The translations under genes were made by a program, and so were the position numbers. Below are positions 15,782 to 20,082 of a DNA stretch of 20,082 bases, piece after piece. Every line of letters starts with the position of its first letter. Position 1 is the stretch's first letter. A model generated the notes under the pieces. That model worked only from the letters and a program-made list of their open reading frames with translations. It did not search any database and was not told the origin of the DNA. The stretch spans positions 1 to 20,082 of the forward strand of contig VFKK01000272.1 in assembly GCA_009885605.1 (NCBI GenBank). Reading direction: 5' to 3'. The DNA comes from Cyclobacteriaceae bacterium. Its GTDB lineage: Bacteria; Bacteroidota; Bacteroidia; Cytophagales; Cyclobacteriaceae.

Positions 15782-17224
15782 TTAATTGGCTGCAGCAAGT
15801 TTTCTTTCTGGCACAAATGCCTCAAACGGGTAAGTTGTCGGCAATACTTCGATTCCGGTGGTCACTTTGAAAGGCAATTCTCCCGGGAAGGTAACTTCGA
15901 TGAAATGACCTTTGTATCCCTTTTTCGGAGTGTCCATGGTAATGACATACTTTCCGTTAGCGGAAATTGGAAGATCCACAGATTTCCAATTAGGTCCGAA
16001 GACATCAATTCTGAAGTCCCTTGCTTCTTCATTATGAGCTGACCAATATTTGACAGAAGCTGGCTTTTGGGTGGAATCCAGATTCATCAAGATTTGATCT
16101 CCTTCAATTTTCCAGTCGTATTTCGGACGGGCTGTGTTGTTGAGAACAGATGCATAGAAAGAAATCAGATTTGGCACAGCATCAGAATCTCCGACATCAT
16201 GACCAAAGTTGGGAACGTATTGAACGTGCTTTTCCCCGATCAAATCATTCCAGTAAAATTCCCAACTGTCCGGCTGAAAGAATTCATCTCCGGCCGCGCT
16301 GATGAGAAGCTTCGGCATGTCGTACTTCTCAATGTAAGAGTACGGCTCCACGATCTCCAGCAATCTGTCAAATTCTTCCGTTCCCATCCATTCAAAAATC
16401 TCTTCCCTCACATAATCATCCACTGCGGGCGCCCAAAATCCGTAATTTTTAAAATGATGGATAAAGGATGGTTCCAGATTGAGCATGTCAATTACAACCG
16501 GAATGATCGCAACAACCCGATCGTCAACAGCTGCAGTGGTCCAGGTAGTCCAGCCTCTCTTTGAAGCGCCACCTACCACATACTTGTCCAGGGTTTTATT
16601 GTAATTGGTTTTCACTACTTCCGAAACTGCATCCATTGCAAGTTTCACTGCTTTGGTCATCGGAAGCCTTGCCAGCCAGATCGCATCTTCATCTTTAGCT
16701 CCGCCTTCCAGAAATTTTCTCCAGCCGTAAGTGATGATCGCATCTTCATATCGCTCCCCCAAAGTGTCATTGGCGAAAATCAATGGCTGGAAAGGTACAT
16801 TGTGAATTTGGGCTACAATGGAATTGGTATTGGTTGCTGCTGCCAAAATCAGTGCGTCCGGCTCTTCCGGCATCTTGCTATTGGTGCTTCCTCCACCGAT
16901 CCACATCATGCCGGTTTCGAATGGAGTGTCCTTTGGCACCACGACAGAAACCCAATGCCACCATTCGGTCTCATTCACAATCTCCTTTGTCAGCCAATGT
17001 TGAGAGTACATTTTCAGCACCAGAAAATCGAATTTTTCTCCCGGAACAGTATTGACAATTTCGTAGCGAAAGGTCGAGTCGGGTGCATGTACATAATCTG
17101 TCAGAATAGTCGCTGAGCGTGTGGTTTGTTCTTGGAGTCCTTCGGTTTTGGATTGATAGCAAGCCGAGAGTGAAAAGAGGAGGATTACTGACCAAAAAAT
17201 CTGTCGTTTTGATTTGAAGTTCAT
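15782..17224 (-). CDS. PqaA family (PhoPQ-activated) lipoprotein hydrolase
   Basis: A 480-residue lipoprotein: the signal ends LFSLSAC with a lipobox and Cys22, so it is anchored in the inner or outer membrane. The body matches the PhoPQ-activated pathogenicity-related family (PF10142, from memory): WWHWVSVVVPKD, GGGSTNSKMP, YVVGGASKRGWTTWT with candidate nucleophile Ser221, LLISAAGDEFFQPDSWEFYW with Asp313, and VPNFGHDVGDSDAV with His342. This is an alpha/beta-hydrolase triad. Residues about 360-475 form a separate C-terminal beta domain. Salmonella PqaA was linked to peptide resistance; in environmental bacteria the substrate is unknown, and an esterase role beside the CE15-like enzyme is inference. 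Gap to that gene is 12 bp. The upstream PIG-L gene is 138 bp away, separated by a heptanucleotide repeat. Confidence 0.9.
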   Translation of the reverse strand: MNFKSKRQIFWSVILLFSLSACYQSKTEGLQEQTTRSATILTDYVHAPDSTFRYEIVNTVPGEKFDFLVLKMYSQHWLTKEIVNETEWWHWVSVVVPKDTPFETGMMWIGGGSTNSKMPEEPDALILAAATNTNSIVAQIHNVPFQPLIFANDTLGERYEDAIITYGWRKFLEGGAKDEDAIWLARLPMTKAVKLAMDAVSEVVKTNYNKTLDKYVVGGASKRGWTTWTTAAVDDRVVAIIPVVIDMLNLEPSFIHHFKNYGFWAPAVDDYVREEIFEWMGTEEFDRLLEIVEPYSYIEKYDMPKLLISAAGDEFFQPDSWEFYWNDLIGEKHVQYVPNFGHDVGDSDAVPNLISFYASVLNNTARPKYDWKIEGDQILMNLDSTQKPASVKYWSAHNEEARDFRIDVFGPNWKSVDLPISANGKYVITMDTPKKGYKGHFIEVTFPGELPFKVTTGIEVLPTTYPFEAFVPERKLAAAN

Positions 17225-17309
17225 AAGGGGGTTGGGTTAGGGTTAATTGATGTTTTCCGTTTTGGAAGTGGGCATTTTACCAGTAGTAGAATTTTTTTTT
17301 TGGAAATTG

Positions 17310-17344
17310 GCTGGAAGACAGATGACGGAAGACCGAAGAGATCA
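17310..17344. repeat. Heptanucleotide tandem repeat (GACCGAA type)
   Basis: Five 7-bp units: GCTGGAA, GACAGAT, GACGGAA, GACCGAA, GAGATCA. It belongs to the same family as the tract at 13674-13715. It lies between the PIG-L stop and the PqaA start on the minus strand, next to a run of ten T at 17292-17301. Confidence 0.72.
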
Positions 17345-17362
17345 TTAAGCTTCCCGGACAAA

Positions 17363-18235
17363 CTATTTTAGCATCGGGAAGAGTCTCTTTATCTCCTCTT
17401 TGGAAGGTTGGGTACCGTATTCGCAAATTTCGAAAGCTTCGGCAAACTTAATTTGGGATGCTTTTTCTTTGCCATACCATTCTTCCAGAGCCTTCATGAC
17501 AATGGGATTGGGAGCCATTGTCCTTTTGCTTTTGAGCCATGCTTTTCTTTCTTCTTTTCCCTCCGGGATTACGTCCGGATCATTTGCTATCCAGGGTAGC
17601 CATTCGTAAAACTGTGAAACATGGGCATCCAGGCCATCGATTTTTTTATCAATCACAGACGTGATGTCGATTGCAATATCCGGCTCAAATGGGTTGGGTT
17701 TCTGAAAATTATCCTGGTAGTACAGGAAGACAGGGTTCTTTCTCAAAGGCGGGGTGTCTGCGGCGATATTGGGAACTCCAACCATAAAAGCTGCATCCTG
17801 CACCAGAATTCCGGTATAGCGATGATCAGGATGGTAATCATTGGAGCGGTGCGAAATCACCACATCAGCGTCCCATTCCCTGATTTTCCGGATCACATCC
17901 AGGCGAATTTCAAGAGTCGGCAGAAGTTCGCCGTCATGATTATCCAGCACATCGTAAGAGATTCCCAGTCTTTTGGCGACTTCCTGAGTCTCGTCATACC
18001 TGCGTTTGGCGAGCATTCCTCCGCCTTCTTCCATATGACCGGCGTCGCCGTTGGTCACGGAGAGGAATTTCACCTGATGGCCCATTGCTGCAAATAATGC
18101 TGCTGTTCCGCCCGACTTTATGTCACAATCATCAGGATGAGCACCGATCATCATGATTTTTAAGGGTTTGATCTGGGAAAATGCAGGCTGAAAACTGAAA
18201 ATAAACAGAAGGAGCAGGCTATAAAGGATTTTCAT
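17363..18235 (-). CDS. Secreted PIG-L family deacetylase
   Basis: A 290-residue protein with a signal peptide (residues 1-20, cleavage near PAFSQ). MIGAHPDDCDIKSGGTAALFA (His33, Asp35, Asp36) is the zinc-binding AHPDD motif. VVISHRSNDYHPDHRYTG supplies the second HxxDH-type motif with the third zinc ligand. VTNGDAGHMEEGGGMLAKRR matches the substrate-side loop of LmbE/PIG-L enzymes. The family removes acetyl groups from N-acetylglucosamine-type conjugates (mycothiol, bacillithiol and GPI pathways and others). Export points to an extracytoplasmic glycan or glycoconjugate substrate; which one is unknown. The ending ALEEWYGKEKASQIKFAEAF is typical of the Bacteroidota secreted subgroup. It may be the first gene of a transcript with the PqaA and CE15-like genes, though 138 bp separate it from the next. 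Confidence 0.92.
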   Translation of the reverse strand: MKILYSLLLLFIFSFQPAFSQIKPLKIMMIGAHPDDCDIKSGGTAALFAAMGHQVKFLSVTNGDAGHMEEGGGMLAKRRYDETQEVAKRLGISYDVLDNHDGELLPTLEIRLDVIRKIREWDADVVISHRSNDYHPDHRYTGILVQDAAFMVGVPNIAADTPPLRKNPVFLYYQDNFQKPNPFEPDIAIDITSVIDKKIDGLDAHVSQFYEWLPWIANDPDVIPEGKEERKAWLKSKRTMAPNPIVMKALEEWYGKEKASQIKFAEAFEICEYGTQPSKEEIKRLFPMLK

Positions 18236-18298
18236 AAAGATTTGGTTGACAGGAATAAGCTAGTAAAAGGAAAGCTTTTAATCAACAAAACTTTTATC

Positions 18299-18357
18299 CG
18301 AGGTAAAACGAGGTTTAATCCAGTTTTCGAAAATTGGTAATCTTAATAATTACCTCG
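18299..18357. repeat. Nested inverted repeat in the PIG-L leader
   Basis: The outer arms CGAGGTAA (18299-18306) and TTACCTCG (18350-18357) are exact complements. Between them CCAGTTTTCGAAAATTGG (18320-18337) is palindromic except for one G-T pair. It begins 63 bp upstream of the PIG-L start, so it could be a folded 5' leader or an operator. Pairing is seen; the role is unknown. Confidence 0.5.
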
Positions 18358-18584
18358 AAAAAATCGCATTTCAGTACTTCAAACACGGAATAAATGGACT
18401 TTCTGAAAGACCCTTTTTGGCTCAATAGAACCGCAATCCCAATGTGGATAACTTTGTGATTATCGTTTTTTAATCGTGGAAAAATTGTGGGGAAATAATA
18501 CCATGATTTCTTGTAAATCAATAAGTTGAAATATACATTTGAATATATCAAGTGAGAGATAAAAGGCCGAAAGTAAGATTTCGG

Positions 18585-18760
18585 ACAAAGGTTGAAAACT
18601 CGGGAGGAAGGAATAAAGGGGCTGAAGCTGATAAAGTTTAAAGTCTGAGACGGGCAACCGCAGAAGTTCTGAAATCATGATTCAAAATCGAAAGGTTGAG
18701 AGTTCAGAGTGTGAAAGCCTAAAGTTATGAACTCGGGCAACTGGGGGAAAAGTCATACTA
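18585..18760. repeat. Weak heptad-periodic intergenic tract
   Basis: Degenerate units recur at about 7-bp spacing (GAAAGGT, TGAGAGT, TCAGAGT, GTGAAAG, CCTAAAG in a row at about 18690-18724). ACTCGGGAGG, AGACGGGCAACCG and ACTCGGGCAACTGGG recur at 18598, 18648 and 18731. It is much more diverged than the other tracts, so the call is tentative. Confidence 0.4.
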
Positions 18761-18804
18761 ACTGTAGCTTGGCGTGATTTGGGAATTACGGTTTTCAAAT
18801 TATG

Positions 18805-18843
18805 AAGCGGGGAAAATTCGAAAGGATTCTTCCCCGCTTTTGT
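18805..18843 (+). terminator. Orphan intrinsic terminator (plus strand)
   Basis: AAGCGGGGAA (18805-18814) pairs exactly with TTCCCCGCTT (18830-18839) around a 15-nt loop and is followed by TTTTGTTTT. The minus-strand side has no T-run, so it works on the plus strand. No plus-strand gene precedes it since 13675, which points to an untranslated transcript ending here or to a leader of the downstream kinase. Confidence 0.75.
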
Positions 18844-18967
18844 TTTGTATCAGGGTCAGTTTTTTTGTTAACTCTGGAGTAAAATTTTATTCGATTTTAT
18901 CTAAAAAACGTTCGTTAAACTTTGGAAGAAAATTTTGATTCGATAGTTCAATCCAAAAAACACAACA

Positions 18968-18998
18968 TTGAATTTTGAGCCCCGATTAAATATTTTTA
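18968..18998 (+). promoter_or_regulatory. Tentative promoter of the pyruvate kinase gene
   Basis: TTG (18968-18970) and TATTTTTA (18991-18998) are 20 bp apart. This resembles the Bacteroidota -33/-7 pattern (TTG, 19-21 bp, TAnnTTTG) with one mismatch in the last base. A start of transcription near 19005 would leave a leader of about 26 nt. Confidence 0.3.
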
Positions 18999-19030
18999 GC
19001 TAGAGTCTTCATTTTAAAATATACCGAGTA

Positions 19031-20082
19031 ATGTCAGCTAACCTGGATCAAATTATGAATCAGCTCGACTTGATCGAGCAAAAAATGCTTCAGGAAGAGT
19101 CAAAAAAGGCTGATTTGCTTCAACAGCTTCATTCCAATCATTTTCATTCAGCAAGGAATTTTATCCACTACCTGGTTCTCAGAAGTGAAGATATCAGAGG
19201 ATTACAGGATTTGCTGCACATTAATGGTTTGTCCTCGTTGTCAAGTTCAGAAAGCCATATCCATCGTCAGCTTCAGGCAATCAGACAACTTTTGGGCTAT
19301 GAATACAAACAGGAAGAATTGGATCCCTGTACCTATTCATTCAGTATGGATAGTTTGGAAGAAAAGAGTGATTTTTTATTCGGGGCGAAATCCGAACCTG
19401 ATATTCCTTCCATCATGGTCACTTTTGATTCAGGTTTTGCGAGCAACTATGCTTTGATCAAAGGCTTGCTTCAAAATGGGATGAATGTGGCGAGGATCAA
19501 TTGTGCCCACGATGATGAGGCCACCTGGTCCAAGATGATCAACAAACTTAAAAAGGCTTCCCGAAACTCAGGAATTGCCTGCAAGATTTACATGGATCTA
19601 GCGGGACCAAAAATAAGAACCAAAATTCTCGGCAAAGGAAAGGATAAAGGAAAAGTCAAAATAAAGGAAGGTCAGCTGATTTGGATAGCCGAGTCGATGT
19701 CTGGGTTTGAAAAAGATGAGGTTGTCATCAGTCCTAATGAGCTGGGGATTTTGCCCATGCTGAAAGTTGGTGAAAGGGTCTACATCGATGATGGCTTAAT
19801 CCGGGCACTGGTTGAAAAAATCAAAAAAAATGGGGTAGGTATCAGGATTACCCGTGTCTCGACAAAAAGTGGCCGAATCAAATCTGAAAAAGGGATCAAT
19901 TTCCCTGACTCTGAAATTGATATTCCTGCCCTCACATCCTATGATAGAAATTGTCTGCCTTTTGTTTGTGCAAATGCAGATCTGGTTGGTTTTTCCTTTG
20001 TGAGAAATCCCATGGATATGGAAGAATTGAGGTCTTTGCTTTATGAAATCTCAGAAGAGGCACCTGCAATAATTCTAAAAAT
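19031..20082 (+). CDS. pyk: Atypical pyruvate kinase with N-terminal extension (3' end beyond window)
   Basis: The frame from ATG 19031 is open to the window edge: 350 residues, C-terminus missing. Residues 1 to about 125 are an extra, mostly helical and glutamine/leucine-rich N-terminal region absent from classical pyruvate kinase. The kinase core then starts: IMVTFDSG, NGMNVARINCAHDD (Arg155, Asn157, His160), YMDLAGPKIRT (Asp189, Lys194, Arg196), a B domain with VYIDDGLIRALV, then INFPDSEIDIPALTSYDRN and VGFSFVRNPMD. The last complete codon, Lys350 in AIILK, is where the catalytic lysine of the 'KIE' motif is expected. The enzyme transfers phosphate from phosphoenolpyruvate to ADP in glycolysis. 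Lys194 stands at the site that is Glu117 in muscle enzyme, and Ala159 replaces a potassium-ligand serine, so it may be potassium independent. Whether the last domain is complete cannot be judged. Confidence 0.85.
   Translation, partial: MSANLDQIMNQLDLIEQKMLQEESKKADLLQQLHSNHFHSARNFIHYLVLRSEDIRGLQDLLHINGLSSLSSSESHIHRQLQAIRQLLGYEYKQEELDPCTYSFSMDSLEEKSDFLFGAKSEPDIPSIMVTFDSGFASNYALIKGLLQNGMNVARINCAHDDEATWSKMINKLKKASRNSGIACKIYMDLAGPKIRTKILGKGKDKGKVKIKEGQLIWIAESMSGFEKDEVVISPNELGILPMLKVGERVYIDDGLIRALVEKIKKNGVGIRITRVSTKSGRIKSEKGINFPDSEIDIPALTSYDRNCLPFVCANADLVGFSFVRNPMDMEELRSLLYEISEEAPAIILK

Larger units (their letters stand above)
18236..19030. other. Long gene-free region between PIG-L and pyruvate kinase
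   Basis: About 795 bp between divergent genes. The only long frames (minus strand, 18315-18551 and 18460-18678) overlap each other, have no family resemblance and run through repeats, so I do not accept them. It holds a nested inverted repeat (18299-18357), a perfect TAnnTTTG match on the plus strand (TAACTTTG, 18449-18456, without a -33 partner), a weak heptad tract (about 18585-18760), a plus-strand terminator hairpin (18805-18843) and a tentative promoter for the kinase (18968-18998). Confidence 0.6.

Noticed and set aside
17350..17381. Hairpin CTTCCCG/CGGGAAG spanning the PIG-L stop codon, considered as a terminator
   Set aside because: The 7-bp stem is perfect but the loop is 18 nt and no T-run follows on either strand.
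11540..18235. A classical polysaccharide utilization locus
   Set aside because: No SusC/SusD pair, sensor regulator or second glycoside hydrolase is present, and the genes are split over opposite strands.
18315..18678. Two overlapping minus-strand frames of 78 and 72 codons
   Set aside because: They overlap each other, lack motifs, use biased AT-rich codons and run through degenerate repeats.

Overview
The window looks like chromosomal DNA of a Bacteroidota bacterium, probably of the Cytophagales/Cyclobacteriaceae type. This is inferred from gene content: a transhydrogenase with split alpha subunit, a GH97 SusB-like glucosidase, a CE15-type glucuronoyl esterase, a PqaA-family lipoprotein, a Haem_bd protein and a Tat-exported Gfo/Idh/MocA protein. 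It is also suggested by A-rich leaders with few Shine-Dalgarno sites and moderate to low GC. No rRNA, tRNA, CRISPR array, insertion sequence or prophage was seen.

Layout. Positions 1-6836 are all minus strand: a CHAD protein cut by the left edge, a stand-alone CheB methylesterase, a four-helix membrane protein, a secreted protein of unknown function, a cytosolic Gfo/Idh/MocA oxidoreductase, a membrane-anchored CxxCH heme-binding protein, a 65-residue membrane protein and a Tat-signal Gfo/Idh/MocA protein. Positions 7137-13675 are plus strand: the pntAA-pntAB-pntB transhydrogenase operon, a luciferase-like flavin oxidoreductase and a GH97 glycosidase, the first two units closed by clear intrinsic terminators. 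Positions 13849-18235 return to minus: a higB-higA toxin-antitoxin pair, a CE15-like esterase, a PqaA-family lipoprotein hydrolase and a secreted PIG-L deacetylase. After about 800 bp without a credible gene, an atypical pyruvate kinase (19031 onward, plus) runs off the right edge, exactly at the expected catalytic lysine.

How the genes work together. The clearest functional unit is the proton-translocating transhydrogenase. The second theme is envelope and periplasmic carbohydrate chemistry: GH97, the esterase/PqaA pair 12 bp apart, the secreted deacetylase and two Gfo/Idh/MocA proteins. No SusC/SusD pair is present, so this is not a classical polysaccharide utilization locus. The CheB and CHAD genes have no chemotaxis partners here.

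Non-coding structure is the most unusual part. Three intergenic tracts (4201-4245, 13674-13715, 17310-17344) have a clear 7-bp period, and two of them share nearly the same units. A fourth, weaker tract lies at about 18585-18760. A perfect 19-bp palindrome sits 7 bp upstream of higB. A plus-strand terminator at 18805-18843 has no obvious gene before it. An 11-bp inverted repeat at 2277-2377 encloses a 26-codon hydrophobic ORF. I did not find a convincing undescribed multi-gene system.
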